Notes: generated by a model from the sequence alone, not told the origin. 64,000 bases of DNA from Salisaeta longa DSM 21114 (GCF_000419585.1 NZ_ATTH01000001.1:1386005-1450004); one strand, 5' to 3'. Positions 43,361 to 53,357 are shown, counted from the first letter of the stretch. Translations and numbers: made by a program.

Positions 43361-44509
43361 ATGGCAACCACCCTTGGCGTGCCCCGCGAAACCGCAGACG
43401 GCGAAACGCGCGTCGCCCTCACGCCCACCGTGGCGGAGCGGCTCATGGCGCAGCATGGCGTGCAGGTGGTGGTGGAAGAAGGGGCAGGGGCTGCGGCCTT
43501 TCATGACGACGCGGCCTACACCGAGGCCGGGGCGACCGTCACCGATCGTGCGGGCGTGCTGGACGCCGATGTGCTGGCTACCGTAGCGCCCACCGACGCC
43601 CTGCTCGATGCGCTGCGGCCCGCGCACACCCTGGTCGGATTTCTCGCGCCCCTCGAACACCCGCAGCGCGCGCAGCGCCTGGCCGATGCCGGCGTTACGA
43701 GCCTGGCCATGGAGCTCGTGCCGCGCATCTCGCGGGCGCAGAAGATGGATGCGCTCTCGGCCATGAGCTCCTTGGGCGGCTACCGCGCCGCACTGATCGC
43801 GGCCCACGCGTTGCCCAAGTTCTTTCCGCTTCTCACCACCGCCGCGGGCACCATCCGACCGGCCCGCGTGCTCGTGTTGGGCGCTGGCGTCGCCGGCCTG
43901 CAGGCCATTGCCACCGCCAAGCGGCTGGGCGCCAAGGTGTTTGGCTACGACATTCGCGACGCCACGCGCGAGGAGGTGGAAAGCCTGGGCGCAACGTTCG
44001 TCGAGCTTTCGCTCGACACCGAGGGATCGCAAGACGAAGGCGGCTACGCAAGGGCCCTCGAAAAGGCCAAGCAAGAGCGCCAGCCCGAGCTCCTCAAGCC
44101 GCACGTGGCCGAGGCCGACGTCGTCATTACCACCGCGCTCATCCCCGGCCGCCCGGCGCCCGTCCTCATCAACGAGGCGGCGGTGGACGCCATGGAGCCC
44201 GGCAGCGTCATCGTAGACCTCGCCGCGCCGAACGGCGGCAACTGCGTGCACACCGAAGCCAACACCACCCGCACCGTTCACGACGTGCACATCTTCGGCC
44301 CCACCAACCTGCCGGCCGACATGCCGGTGCACGCCAGTCAGCTGTACAGCAAGACGGTGGCGGCCCTCATCGAAGAATTTCTGGACGACGACGGGGCGTT
44401 TGTGCCGGCCCCCGACGACGATGTGTTTGCCGGAGCCTGCCTGACCCACGACGGCGCCGTGCAGAACGACCGCGTGCGCGATCTGCTGAATCAATCATCT
44501 GAGGCGTAA
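43361..44509 (+). CDS. pntAA: NAD(P) transhydrogenase subunit alpha part 1
   Basis: 382 residues, the NAD(H)-binding domain I (GVPRETADGETRVALTP, MELVPRISRAQKMDALSAMS, RVLVLGAGVAGLQAIATAKRLGA, DLAAPNGGNC). The alpha chain is split, as in Rhodospirillum. It leads a three-gene operon; six bases separate it from pntAB. Confidence 0.95.
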   Translation: MATTLGVPRETADGETRVALTPTVAERLMAQHGVQVVVEEGAGAAAFHDDAAYTEAGATVTDRAGVLDADVLATVAPTDALLDALRPAHTLVGFLAPLEHPQRAQRLADAGVTSLAMELVPRISRAQKMDALSAMSSLGGYRAALIAAHALPKFFPLLTTAAGTIRPARVLVLGAGVAGLQAIATAKRLGAKVFGYDIRDATREEVESLGATFVELSLDTEGSQDEGGYARALEKAKQERQPELLKPHVAEADVVITTALIPGRPAPVLINEAAVDAMEPGSVIVDLAAPNGGNCVHTEANTTRTVHDVHIFGPTNLPADMPVHASQLYSKTVAALIEEFLDDDGAFVPAPDDDVFAGACLTHDGAVQNDRVRDLLNQSSEA

Positions 44510-44515
44510 CCTGCC

Positions 44516-44806
44516 ATGCTTGCCAACATCATTCACTTTGTGCTCTCGGCCTTCTTGGGCTCCGAGATCCTGAGCAAAGTCCCGCAAACGCTGCATACCC
44601 CGCTCATGTCGGGCGCCAACGCCATCAGCGGCATCTCCATCGTGGGCGCGCTCGTGGCCGCCGGCATGACCGAAAGTCCGTGGGCGCAATGGCTGGGCTT
44701 TGCCGCGCTCGTCATGGCCACCATCAACGTGGTGGGGGGCTTCCTCGTCACCGACCGCATGCTGGAGATGTTCGTCAAGAAGAAGAAAGCGCCCCCCGCT
44801 GCATAG
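44516..44806 (+). CDS. pntAB: NAD(P) transhydrogenase subunit alpha part 2
   Basis: 96 residues, three membrane helices (FVLSAFLGSEILSKVP, GISIVGALVAAGM, GFAALVMATINVVGGFLVTDRML). TPLMSGANAISGI is the conserved domain II motif. Supplies part of the proton channel. Ends in a Lys-rich tail. Confidence 0.95.
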   Translation: MLANIIHFVLSAFLGSEILSKVPQTLHTPLMSGANAISGISIVGALVAAGMTESPWAQWLGFAALVMATINVVGGFLVTDRMLEMFVKKKKAPPAA

Positions 44807-44848
44807 CCCACGCCCGTTCGCCTCACCTATTCCTGCCCGCTCCCCACT

Positions 44849-46288
44849 ATGGAACGCGCCCTCATCGACCTGGCCTACGTTGCCGCGGCCATTCTTTTCA
44901 TTTTGGGACTCAAGCGCATGCAATCGCCGGTTACGGCCCGCGTGGGAAACGCCTTGGCCGCGTCGGGCATGCTGGTAGCCGTTGTCGCGACGCTCTTTCT
45001 GCAAGAGATCCTGTCGTGGCCCATGATTGTGAGCGGGCTAGCGCTGGGGGGCGCCGTTGGAGGGTGGCTCTCGCAGCGCGTGGAAATGACCGATATGCCC
45101 GAGCTGGTGGCGGTCTTTAACGGCTTTGGGGGCGGCGCCTCGGCGCTGGTGGCTGGGGCCGAGGTGGCCCGGTACGCGCAGCAAGCTTCCGTGCTGAACG
45201 CCGCAACGGTGGCCGGCAGCGACGCCTTCGTCATTGGCCTCAGCATCCTCATTGGCACCGTCACGTTCTCGGGCAGCTTCGTGGCGTATGGCAAGCTCAG
45301 CGGGCGCCTGTCGGGGCAGCCGCTCACCTTTCCGGGCATGCGCGGCTTCACCATCGGCATGTTGCTTGTGGCGGGCGCGGCCCTCGTGCAGATGACGCGC
45401 GGCGCGGGAGGGCTGCTCGTGGAGGGCACCGGCCTGGCCTACCCGGCGCTCGCGCTCTGTCTGGCGGCCCTCGCGCTGGGCGTGCTCCTCGTGGTGCCCA
45501 TCGGCGGGGCCGACATGCCCGTCGTCGTGTCGCTGCTCAACTCCTACTCGGGCCTCGCGGCCACGGCCACCGGCTTCGTGCTCAACAACACCGCCCTCAT
45601 CGTGAGCGGAACGCTGGTGGGCGCTGCAGGCATGATCCTCACCGTCATCATGTGCGACGCCATGAACCGCTCGCTGGCCAACGTCATGCTTGGCGGGTTT
45701 GGCGGCGACGGCGACGCCCCTGGCGCGATTGACGTCCCCGAAGGCAAAACCGTTCAGGAGACCTCGCCCGACGACACCGCCATCCTTACCAGCTACGCCG
45801 AGCAGGTGATCATCGTGCCGGGTTACGGGCTGGCTGTGGCGCAGGCGCAGCACGCCGTGCGCGAGCTGGCCGACCTGTTGCAAGAACAGGGCATCACGGT
45901 GAAGTACGCCATCCATCCCGTGGCGGGCCGCATGCCCGGCCACATGAACGTGCTGCTGGCCGAGGCCAATGTGCCGTACGAACAGCTATACGAGATGGAC
46001 GAGATCAACCCGGAGTTTTCCACGACGGATGTGGCGCTCGTCATTGGGGCCAATGACGTGGTGAACCCTGCCGCGCGCACCGACGAAGGGAGTCCCATTT
46101 ACGGCATGCCGATCCTAAATGTAGACGAAGCCGAGACGGTGGTCGTCTTCAAGCGCAGCCTCAGCCCCGGCTACTCGGGCGTACAAAACGATCTGTTCTT
46201 TGCCGACAACACGAAGATGCTGTTCGGCGACGCGAAGGAGACCGTAAGCGCCCTCGTCGACGAGGTGAAGGCCCTGCAGGCTGCGTAG
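44849..46288 (+). CDS. pntB: NAD(P) transhydrogenase subunit beta
   Basis: 479 residues: nine or so helices of domain II (~1-290) and the NADP-binding domain III (~300-479: VIIVPGYGLAVAQAQHAVRELADLL, YAIHPVAGRMPGHMNVLLAEANVPY, LVIGANDVVNPAARTDEGSPIYGMPIL, VVVFKRSLSPGYSGVQNDLFF). Together with PntAA and PntAB it couples proton entry to NADPH formation. Confidence 0.96.
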   Translation: MERALIDLAYVAAAILFILGLKRMQSPVTARVGNALAASGMLVAVVATLFLQEILSWPMIVSGLALGGAVGGWLSQRVEMTDMPELVAVFNGFGGGASALVAGAEVARYAQQASVLNAATVAGSDAFVIGLSILIGTVTFSGSFVAYGKLSGRLSGQPLTFPGMRGFTIGMLLVAGAALVQMTRGAGGLLVEGTGLAYPALALCLAALALGVLLVVPIGGADMPVVVSLLNSYSGLAATATGFVLNNTALIVSGTLVGAAGMILTVIMCDAMNRSLANVMLGGFGGDGDAPGAIDVPEGKTVQETSPDDTAILTSYAEQVIIVPGYGLAVAQAQHAVRELADLLQEQGITVKYAIHPVAGRMPGHMNVLLAEANVPYEQLYEMDEINPEFSTTDVALVIGANDVVNPAARTDEGSPIYGMPILNVDEAETVVVFKRSLSPGYSGVQNDLFFADNTKMLFGDAKETVSALVDEVKALQAA

Positions 46289-46298
46289 CGCCGCCTCG

Positions 46299-47066
46299 TC
46301 AATCCGCCAGAAAGTCCATCACGAGGCGCGCAAACGCGTCCGGCGCATCGGCATGCACCCAGTGCCCGGCGTCCGCGATAGTTTCGAGGCGCGCGTGCGG
46401 AAACAAGCCGCGGATGGCCGGCAGATCCGCATCGGCCACGTAGTCCGAGCGCCCGCCGCGCACAAACAGCGTGGGCTTGTCGAACGTCCGCCCGCTCGTT
46501 ATCGCCGCATTGATGGCTTCGTAATTGGCCCGAATGGCCCCCAGGTTCATCTGCCACCGGTACGTCCCGTCTTCGTACGCCAGGTTTTTCAGCAAGAACT
46601 GCCGGATCGGAAACGATGGCACATCTTCGGCCAGCGCCTCGTCGATGGCGCTTCGGCTGTCGTAGGCCGACGGATCGATGGCCGCGAGCGCTTCAAGCAG
46701 CTCGGTGTGATGGGGCGGGTACGCCTTCGGCGCCATGTCGGCCACAATCAGCCGATCCACGAGCCCCGGGTACGAGAGCGCCGTCTGCATGGCCGTTTTG
46801 CCGCCCATCGAGTGCCCTAGCAGCGTGACGGTGCCCAGCGCATGGCGGTGGATAAAGTCGCGGATGTCATCGGCCATGGCCTCATACGTCAACGTCTCGT
46901 GGTGAGGCGAGCGGCCGTGGTTGCGCTGATCGACCGCGTACACGGTCGCCTTTTCTTTGAATACGTTGCGGCTTAGCGTATGCCAGTTGCCGCTGGCGCC
47001 CAGCAGGCCGTGCAAGATGATAAGGGGCGGGTTGTGCTTGCCGTACTGCTTGTAGAAAAGATCCAT
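46299..47066 (-). CDS. Alpha/beta-hydrolase (YbfF-like esterase)
   Basis: 255 residues. HGLLGASGNWHTLSRNVF (oxyanion hole), nucleophile elbow LLGHSMGGKTAM (Ser ~100), acid at FVRGGRSDYVADAD, His in IADAGHWVHADAPDAF. Close in pattern to E. coli YbfF acyl-CoA/palmitoyl esterases. Convergent with pntB, 10 bases apart. Confidence 0.9.
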   Translation of the reverse strand: MDLFYKQYGKHNPPLIILHGLLGASGNWHTLSRNVFKEKATVYAVDQRNHGRSPHHETLTYEAMADDIRDFIHRHALGTVTLLGHSMGGKTAMQTALSYPGLVDRLIVADMAPKAYPPHHTELLEALAAIDPSAYDSRSAIDEALAEDVPSFPIRQFLLKNLAYEDGTYRWQMNLGAIRANYEAINAAITSGRTFDKPTLFVRGGRSDYVADADLPAIRGLFPHARLETIADAGHWVHADAPDAFARLVMDFLAD

Positions 47067-47125
47067 GATGGGTTGGTTGTCGGAGAATCTACGCGAAGAA
47101 ACGCGGCACCGTTGGCATAGGTACC

Positions 47126-47782
47126 TTGCCCGTACGCTTGCGTTCGCTTCGGTTCTGTGCCAACTTCTTTCGGCCCGTGTGGCTCCTCCTTGTCGTTCTG
47201 CTATTCACCGGACGTGCGGCCTACGCGCAGCCCGCTGCGCCTCAGCAGGTGGGCGTGTGGGGCGGGGCCTCGGTGGCTTCCGGGGGCCTCATTGCGCCGT
47301 CTACCACCTCGCGCCTTTCGCTCGGCGCCGTGCGGTATCAGCGCCGCCTGCTGCCTGCGTTCACCTCGGCGGCCCTCTTGTACACGCTCGATGCGCTGCC
47401 GTGGGTGGTGCTGCATATTCCCGGACGCAACTTTACGACGCCCCGCACGCCGCCCGGCCGCGTGCCCCCGGCGCGCCGCGTACGGGGGGTGGGCCTCGTG
47501 CCGGCCGGGCTCCAGCTCAATCTTCGCCCGCGCCGGGCCGTGCAACCTTTCATTAGCGGCAGCGTGGGCTTTGTCTACTTCTTTGAGGTGGTGCCCGATA
47601 CCAAGGGCCTGCAGATGAACTTTTCGGCCGACCTGGGCGCCGGTGTTGCGTGGCACCCCACGCGGCCATGGACCCTGCAGCTTGGCTATCGTTACCACCA
47701 CCTATCCAACGGTTTTCGCGGAGTTATCAATCCCGGGTTTGATGTCCACTTTCTCTACGCTGGCGTCCTCGTGGCGCTGTAG
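47126..47782 (+). CDS. PagL-like acyloxyacyl hydrolase
   Basis: 218 residues with a signal peptide (FFRPVWLLLVVLLFTGRAAYAQ) and a small beta-barrel pattern ending in the lipid A deacylase signature (LQLGYRYHHLSNG ... NPGFDVHFLYAGV): His-x-Ser-Asn-Gly holds the catalytic His and Ser. Probably removes the 3-O acyl chain of lipid A. TTG 47126 is the apparent start. The end overlaps the next gene by 41 bases. Confidence 0.8.
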   Translation: MPVRLRSLRFCANFFRPVWLLLVVLLFTGRAAYAQPAAPQQVGVWGGASVASGGLIAPSTTSRLSLGAVRYQRRLLPAFTSAALLYTLDALPWVVLHIPGRNFTTPRTPPGRVPPARRVRGVGLVPAGLQLNLRPRRAVQPFISGSVGFVYFFEVVPDTKGLQMNFSADLGAGVAWHPTRPWTLQLGYRYHHLSNGFRGVINPGFDVHFLYAGVLVAL

Positions 47783-50354
47783 CCTCGTTCTCATCCTGCT
47801 GTGCGGATCGCTAGCGGCGGCCCGCGCCCAACCGCAGCCCACCCCCGTACAAGCCACCGACTTGCTCAAGATCCGCTCCATCGAAGCGGTGCAGCTTTCG
47901 CCCGATGGCCGCTACGCTGCATACGTGCAGAAGCGCATTGTGGAGACGCCCGCGGCCGACGCGCCCTACGCGTATCGCCACCAGCTGTACGTAGTGCCCA
48001 CCAGCGGCCGCGACGCACCGCGCCTGCTTACCCGCACGGCGAGCGCTACGCAGCCCGATTGGCATCCCGACGGCGACCTGATCGCTTTTGTGCGCCCCGT
48101 GGATGGTACGCCCCAAATCTTTGTGATGAGCACCACCGGCGGCGCGCCCTACCAGCTCACCAGCCTTCCGCACGGCGCCACCCGTCCGCGGTGGAGCCCA
48201 AACGGCCAACAGCTGCTGTTTGCCTCCACCCGCCCGGCGCCCGCGGTGGCCCGTGCGCTCCGCCAGGTGCCGTCCTTCAGCGAGCGCCCCGGCCGCTCGC
48301 CGCGCGACACGCTCTGGGCCCCACCCGCCGACACGGTGCTGGTGCTGCGCGACGCCGCCACGCTCGCCCCGCGCGACACGCTCAACCTCCCGCTACGGCC
48401 CGACACCAGCGCGCGCATCTACTCGCAGACGCTCGCGCCGCGCCTCGACACGCTGCGCGCCGTCCCGCCGGACAGCCTGCAGTCCGTCCTCGATTCGCTG
48501 CGCCTCGTGCCCGATACCCTCGCCATCAAACCCCCGCGGCCGCCGGCCACGCCCGATGGTACGCTCCCGCAGGTGCGCCGCTGGCTTGCCCAGCGCCAGG
48601 CCCGCCACAACCCAAAGGTCATCACGCGGCTCGACTTTCAGGGCGAGCATGCGCTCCGGCCCGATGCATCGTTTCGTCACCTCTACACGGTGCGCCTTCC
48701 CAATGACCTGCTGCAGGAGACGCCGCCGCGCCCGCAACCGCGCCTCCTCACGCCCTACTTCCGCAGCTTTTACGATGCCGCGTGGCTCCCCACCGGACGC
48801 CAACTTGTGGTGAGCGCGCCGCCGGCCACCAGCCGCCACCCCGACCGCGTGCGTGCCCGGAGCCTCTACTTTGTCGATGTGCAGGCGCGCACCGTGCGGC
48901 GCCTGCTGCATCTGGAGCACTACGCCCTCAGCGCTCCCCGCGTTACGGCCGATGGCACCCAGCTCGCCTTTGTGGCGCGCGACCTACGCGACGCCGGCTA
49001 TGCCCAAAACGAACTGGGCCTGTTTGCCTTGGATGGGCGGAGCAAGCCGCAGCTCATCACCCGCGCCTTCGACCGCTCCCTGAGCGCTCCGAAGTGGTCG
49101 CCCGCCGGATGGTACCTGTACGCCACCGCTCCTTCCGAGGGCGGCGTTCCCCTGTACCGCTTTGCGCCGTTTGCCCAAGACTCGACGCGCGCGCCCTATC
49201 AACCGCCGACGCTGGCCGTGTCGCGCGACTCGTTTGTGGTCGACAGCACGCTCATCCACGACGTGGCGCCCGAGCAGCTCGTACCCCCCACGCAGGGCGT
49301 GCGCGCCTTCGACGCGACCGACGCGACCGTCGTGTACGCCCGCACCACGCCGCGCAATCCGTACGCCCTGTACGTAAACACCGTCAGCTTTACCGGCGAG
49401 GAGCTCCTGGCCAACCCCAATGCGTGGATCGCCCAGCGGCAGCTGGCTTCCATGCGGCCGTTTACCGTGCAAAGCGACAGTTTTACCATCGACGCCTGGC
49501 TGATGCGCCCGCCCGGCCCGGTGCCCCCTCAGGGCGCTCCGTTGCTGGTTGAAATGCACGGCGGGCCCATGGCCATGTGGGGCCCCGGCGAAGCTACGAT
49601 GTGGCATGAGTTTCAGTACCTCGCGGGCCGCGGCTACGCCATCGTGTTTGCCAACCCGCGGGGCTCTGGCGGCTACGGACGCGCCTTTAAGGCGGCCAAC
49701 TTCCAGAACTGGGGCCCCGGCCCCATGCAGGACGTCTTGGCGGCGGTCGATGCCGTCGTCGACTCGGCGGGCATCGACGCCTCGCGCCAGGTGCTCACCG
49801 GCGGCTCCTACGCGGGCTACCTAACCGCCTGGATGGTGAGCCAAACGGATCGGTTTGACGCGGCCGTCGCGCAGCGTGGCGTGTACGACCTCTCCACCTT
49901 CTTTGGGGAAGGCAATGCGTGGCGCCTGGTGCCTTGGCACTTTGGCGGCTATCCGTGGAACGGCGCCGTGCCGGCCCCGGCCGGCCGCACCGACTCGACC
50001 TTCACCGCCACGGCCGACTCGGCCTACCGCGCCGTCATTGAGCATCCGCCGGTAGATTCGCTCCGCTCCCCCCCGCGGGCCGCGCTCCTTCGCAACAGCC
50101 CGCAAACCTACGCACCGTCCATCCACACGCCGCTCCTCATCATGCACGCCGACGACGACCTGCGCACCGGCGTCGTGCAGAGCGAGATGCTCTACAAAAG
50201 CCTGAAGGTGCTGGGCCGCCCCGTCGAGTACGTCCGCTACCCCAACGCGGGCCACGACCTCTCGCGTACCGGCGCCCCCGCGCAGCGCATCGACCGCCTG
50301 TTGCGCATCTACGAGTTTCTGGCACGCTACGCGCCGCCACGGGCCGCCCCGTAG
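47742..50354 (+). CDS. S9-family (prolyl oligopeptidase-like) serine peptidase, exported
   Basis: 870 residues: signal peptide (SLVLILLCGSLAAARAQ), a beta-propeller built of WD40-like PD40 repeats (IEAVQLSPDGRYAAYVQ, ATQPDWHPDGDLIAFV, ATRPRWSPNGQQLLFAS), and a C-terminal alpha/beta-hydrolase domain with GGSYAGYLTAW (catalytic Ser), HADDDLRTG (Asp) and YPNAGHDLS (His). A Pro-rich, Arg-rich stretch (~230-320) interrupts the propeller. Probably an oligopeptidase for extracellular peptides. Its start lies inside the end of the PagL-like gene. Confidence 0.92.
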   Translation: MSTFSTLASSWRCSLVLILLCGSLAAARAQPQPTPVQATDLLKIRSIEAVQLSPDGRYAAYVQKRIVETPAADAPYAYRHQLYVVPTSGRDAPRLLTRTASATQPDWHPDGDLIAFVRPVDGTPQIFVMSTTGGAPYQLTSLPHGATRPRWSPNGQQLLFASTRPAPAVARALRQVPSFSERPGRSPRDTLWAPPADTVLVLRDAATLAPRDTLNLPLRPDTSARIYSQTLAPRLDTLRAVPPDSLQSVLDSLRLVPDTLAIKPPRPPATPDGTLPQVRRWLAQRQARHNPKVITRLDFQGEHALRPDASFRHLYTVRLPNDLLQETPPRPQPRLLTPYFRSFYDAAWLPTGRQLVVSAPPATSRHPDRVRARSLYFVDVQARTVRRLLHLEHYALSAPRVTADGTQLAFVARDLRDAGYAQNELGLFALDGRSKPQLITRAFDRSLSAPKWSPAGWYLYATAPSEGGVPLYRFAPFAQDSTRAPYQPPTLAVSRDSFVVDSTLIHDVAPEQLVPPTQGVRAFDATDATVVYARTTPRNPYALYVNTVSFTGEELLANPNAWIAQRQLASMRPFTVQSDSFTIDAWLMRPPGPVPPQGAPLLVEMHGGPMAMWGPGEATMWHEFQYLAGRGYAIVFANPRGSGGYGRAFKAANFQNWGPGPMQDVLAAVDAVVDSAGIDASRQVLTGGSYAGYLTAWMVSQTDRFDAAVAQRGVYDLSTFFGEGNAWRLVPWHFGGYPWNGAVPAPAGRTDSTFTATADSAYRAVIEHPPVDSLRSPPRAALLRNSPQTYAPSIHTPLLIMHADDDLRTGVVQSEMLYKSLKVLGRPVEYVRYPNAGHDLSRTGAPAQRIDRLLRIYEFLARYAPPRAAP

Positions 50355-50565
50355 CCTGTCACCTCGTCGCTGACATTCTGTATCGTGTCGCGCATCGCGC
50401 GGGCATCTCTTTCAGGGATGTAACACCTGCCGAGGGAACGCGCCCACCGTGGGCCCACCGTCTGCCAATTGGGCACGGCCGGGCGGCTTGGCATCCTTTT
50501 CGTGGGCATAGAATGCCCGTCGCGCTTGATGCGCGGCGCCCCGCATGTCCTGTTCAGAATGTGTG

Positions 50566-51057
50566 ATGATTATGATTCGTAATGCACATTTTCGCCGACT
50601 CGAAGAATTGTACGCCGGCACCCACAACAACCAGCGCGTATCGATCGCGCACGGCCGCGCCCAGCTCAACGGCGCGCTGCAAGCTGCGTCTACCAGCGAC
50701 CACCACGAGCTGCTAGAGGACGTGGCCATGCTCGCGGCCGGCTCGCTGGAGAAGGAACGCCGCGTCACCGCCGAGCGCTTTACCGTCGATCTGCAAGCAC
50801 CGGATCACGACGGTCCGGTGACGGCCACGGCCCGCGTGGTGATGACGCAGCCGCCGCATGTGGTGGTAGAGGCTGCGCTCCTAACGACCGACGGCGCCGT
50901 CATTGCTACGGCGCGCGGCGTCTACAAACCCGGCACAGAAACGCTGCCGGACGACGTGGAGCTTCCCGAGGAGCCGGTCGATGACAACGAGCGCCCCGAT
51001 CCGGCCCTCTTCATGCCCGTCTTTCCCACGCCGGTGGGCATGATCTGCCTGAACTAG
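50566..51057 (+). CDS. Hotdog-fold thioesterase-like protein
   Basis: 163 residues. The region ~60-120 follows the PaaI/hotdog pattern (ERFTVDLQAPDHDGPVTATARVV, VVVEAALLTTDGAVIATARGVYKP). The N-terminal helix segment lacks a typical HGG nucleotide-binding loop (it has IAHGRAQLNGALQ). The C-terminus is acidic (DDVELPEEPVDDNERPD). Assignment rests on fold pattern only. Starts at 50545 or 50572 are also possible. Confidence 0.55.
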   Translation: MIMIRNAHFRRLEELYAGTHNNQRVSIAHGRAQLNGALQAASTSDHHELLEDVAMLAAGSLEKERRVTAERFTVDLQAPDHDGPVTATARVVMTQPPHVVVEAALLTTDGAVIATARGVYKPGTETLPDDVELPEEPVDDNERPDPALFMPVFPTPVGMICLN

Positions 51058-51072
51058 GCGCTGCGTTAGCCC

Positions 51073-51921
51073 TCAATCATTTACGCGAAAGTCGAGCGGC
51101 TGCTTTGTGGGCGCGCCCGTGCTGGTGCGAAACACCATCATGGAGCCACAGCGCGGGCACGCCGTCTGCTCGATGTCGTAGCGGTCGACATGCGTGGCGG
51201 GCTCGTCGAAATACGTATCGCACGTCCGGCAGAAGTAGCGCCCGGCCTGCGCATTGAGCGCGGGCATCGGGTCGGGGAGGCGCTGGAGGCGGTCGTAGTG
51301 GTCGCAGAAGTCCGTGAGCACGCAGTCGGCGCACTGGGGCGAACGGGCCGTGCAGGTGTAGCGCCCGTGCAAAATCAGTAGGTGGTGCGCATCGCCCCAG
51401 TCGCTGCGCGGGATGATGCGCTTGAGCTGCGCGCTCACCTTCGCCGGGGTGGTCGCGTCCCGCGTTACGAGTCCAATGCGATGCGCCACGCGGTACACGT
51501 GCGTATCCACCGGCAGCGTGGCGCGATCGAAGGCGACGTTGGCCACCACCTCGGCCGTTTTCTGCCCGACGCCCGTCAGGGTTTGCAGCGCCTTCGGCGT
51601 CTCCGGAATCGCGCCATCGAAGCGATCCATCACCTGGCGCGCCATCTTGGCGAGGTAGCCCGCCTTGTTGTTGGGAAAGGTAATCGACTGAATGTACGGA
51701 TAGATGTCTTCCGGCGTCGCCTTGGCCAGGTCGGCCACGGTGGGGTAGGCCGCAAAGAGCGCAGGCGTCTCCTGATTGACGCGGGCATCGGTGCACTGCG
51801 CCGATAAGATGACGGCCACGAGGAGCTGATACGGCGAGGTGTAGTGCAGTTCGGTGGCCGGGCGATCGATGACGTCGCGGAGGCGGTCGAGCGTTTCGCG
51901 TGCACGTTGGGTACGGCCCAC
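51073..51921 (-). CDS. nth: Endonuclease III with C-terminal zinc-ribbon extension
   Basis: 282 residues. HhH-GPD glycosylase (~20-190): LTGVGQKTAEVVANVAF carries the catalytic Lys and LPVDTHVYRVAHRIGL the catalytic Asp. The Fe-S cluster loop is CTARSPQCADCVLTDFC. About 55 extra residues follow (YFCRTCDTYFDEPATHVDRY ... ACPRCGSMMVF), with two C-x-x-C knuckles that should bind zinc; standard Nth ends near residue 215. Removes oxidised pyrimidines from DNA. Confidence 0.93.
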   Translation of the reverse strand: MGRTQRARETLDRLRDVIDRPATELHYTSPYQLLVAVILSAQCTDARVNQETPALFAAYPTVADLAKATPEDIYPYIQSITFPNNKAGYLAKMARQVMDRFDGAIPETPKALQTLTGVGQKTAEVVANVAFDRATLPVDTHVYRVAHRIGLVTRDATTPAKVSAQLKRIIPRSDWGDAHHLLILHGRYTCTARSPQCADCVLTDFCDHYDRLQRLPDPMPALNAQAGRYFCRTCDTYFDEPATHVDRYDIEQTACPRCGSMMVFRTSTGAPTKQPLDFRVND

Positions 51922-52033
51922 AGGCGGTCGGAAATTACGTGGAGGCTGTCAGAAGTTTACCGGCGCGTTGAACCCGCCGGAGCGGGCATCGTTGGAATGC
52001 CGTCTTATGTGTTCCACTACCGAATGTGCGCTC

Positions 52034-53281
52034 ATGCGCTGGGTTTCTGTGCTATGCGTGATCGTCGCGTTTTGCGCGGGCGGCGCGCCGTTGCAACCAT
52101 CGGTGGCCGCGCCGCTCCCCACCGCGGCTTCTACCCGCACGGCTCCGCCAGACACGCTCTCGGCCCAGTCGTCGATCGCCCTGCTTACCATTCGCTCTGG
52201 CGCACCGCTCTATTCGGCCTTCGGGCACAGCGCCCTGCGCGTCTACGATCCCGTGCGCGGCATCGACCGCCTGTACAACTACGGCACCTTTAGCTTCGAA
52301 GACCCCTGGTTTCTGGTCAAGTTCACCTACGGGCAGCTCCGCTATTTTCTGAGCACCACCTCGTTTCCGGGCGCCCTGCGGGCGTATCGCTTCATGAACC
52401 GCCCCGTGATTGCCCAGACCCTCAACCTTACGCGGGCGCAGCGCTCGGCGCTGTTTCGCTTTTTGGAGCACAACGCGCAGCCGGAGCACCGCTACTACCG
52501 CTACGACTTTTTGTACGACAACTGCTCGACGCGCATTCGCGATGCGCTGCGCTACGTGCTGGGCGATACCTTGCGGTGGGGCGCGCGCCCCGATCCCGCG
52601 GCTACGTTTCGCGACCTCTTGGCCCGCTACATGCAAAACCGCCCCCTCACCTGGGCCGGCATGGACCTGGGCCTGGGCCAGCCCGTCGACCAAGACGTGA
52701 ACACCTTCGAATCGATGTTTTTGCCGCGCTACCTGATGGAAGCGGCCGACCACGCGGTGCTGCAAACCGACGGCACCCGGCGCCCCCTCGTGGCCCGCAC
52801 CGACACTCTCCTGTGGATTGAGGGGTACCGCCCAAGCCCCCACGCCGCCAATTGGCCGGTGTGGATGGCGTGGCTCGTCTTTGCCTTGGGCGTAGGCACG
52901 ACGGCCTGGCAACTGCACAAACGCCAGCCCCCGGGCTGGGGCCTCGACGGCACGCTGTTTGGAAGCGCCGGCGTAATAGGGCTCCTGCTTACGTACCTGT
53001 GGATCTCAACCCACGACGTTACCACGCCCAACTGGAACCTGCTGTGGGCTTGGCCCTGGCACGTCCTGCTGCTCAGCCCATCGCTGCGGGCGCGCCTCTC
53101 CCAAACGAACCGCACCCTCTACTGGAGCCTCACCGCCGGCGCCTGCCTGCTAGTGGCTGTGGCGTGGCGCCTCATTCCGCAAGACCTCCCGGCCGCCTTC
53201 TTTCCCATCATCTTGCTGATGGCCGTGCGGGCGATCTGGCGGAGCGCTGCGATGCACATCGACATGGAGGCGTCTGCGTAA
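52034..53281 (+). CDS. DUF4105 membrane protein
   Basis: 415 residues: signal peptide (~1-25), DUF4105 domain (~50-290: IALLTIRSGAPLYSAFGHSALRVYD, LYNYGTFSFEDPWFLVKF, YRYDFLYDNCSTRIRDAL with conserved His/Cys suggesting a papain-like or NlpC-like peptidase fold), then four or five C-terminal membrane helices. Common in Bacteroidota; function unproven, likely envelope. Confidence 0.85.
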   Translation: MRWVSVLCVIVAFCAGGAPLQPSVAAPLPTAASTRTAPPDTLSAQSSIALLTIRSGAPLYSAFGHSALRVYDPVRGIDRLYNYGTFSFEDPWFLVKFTYGQLRYFLSTTSFPGALRAYRFMNRPVIAQTLNLTRAQRSALFRFLEHNAQPEHRYYRYDFLYDNCSTRIRDALRYVLGDTLRWGARPDPAATFRDLLARYMQNRPLTWAGMDLGLGQPVDQDVNTFESMFLPRYLMEAADHAVLQTDGTRRPLVARTDTLLWIEGYRPSPHAANWPVWMAWLVFALGVGTTAWQLHKRQPPGWGLDGTLFGSAGVIGLLLTYLWISTHDVTTPNWNLLWAWPWHVLLLSPSLRARLSQTNRTLYWSLTAGACLLVAVAWRLIPQDLPAAFFPIILLMAVRAIWRSAAMHIDMEASA

Positions 53282-53357
53282 CCCGGCGTAGGCGGTGCAC
53301 TACGCAGATGACGCAGGCACAACATCCAGCAGTTTTGTACAGGCACCGCAGCCTTTG

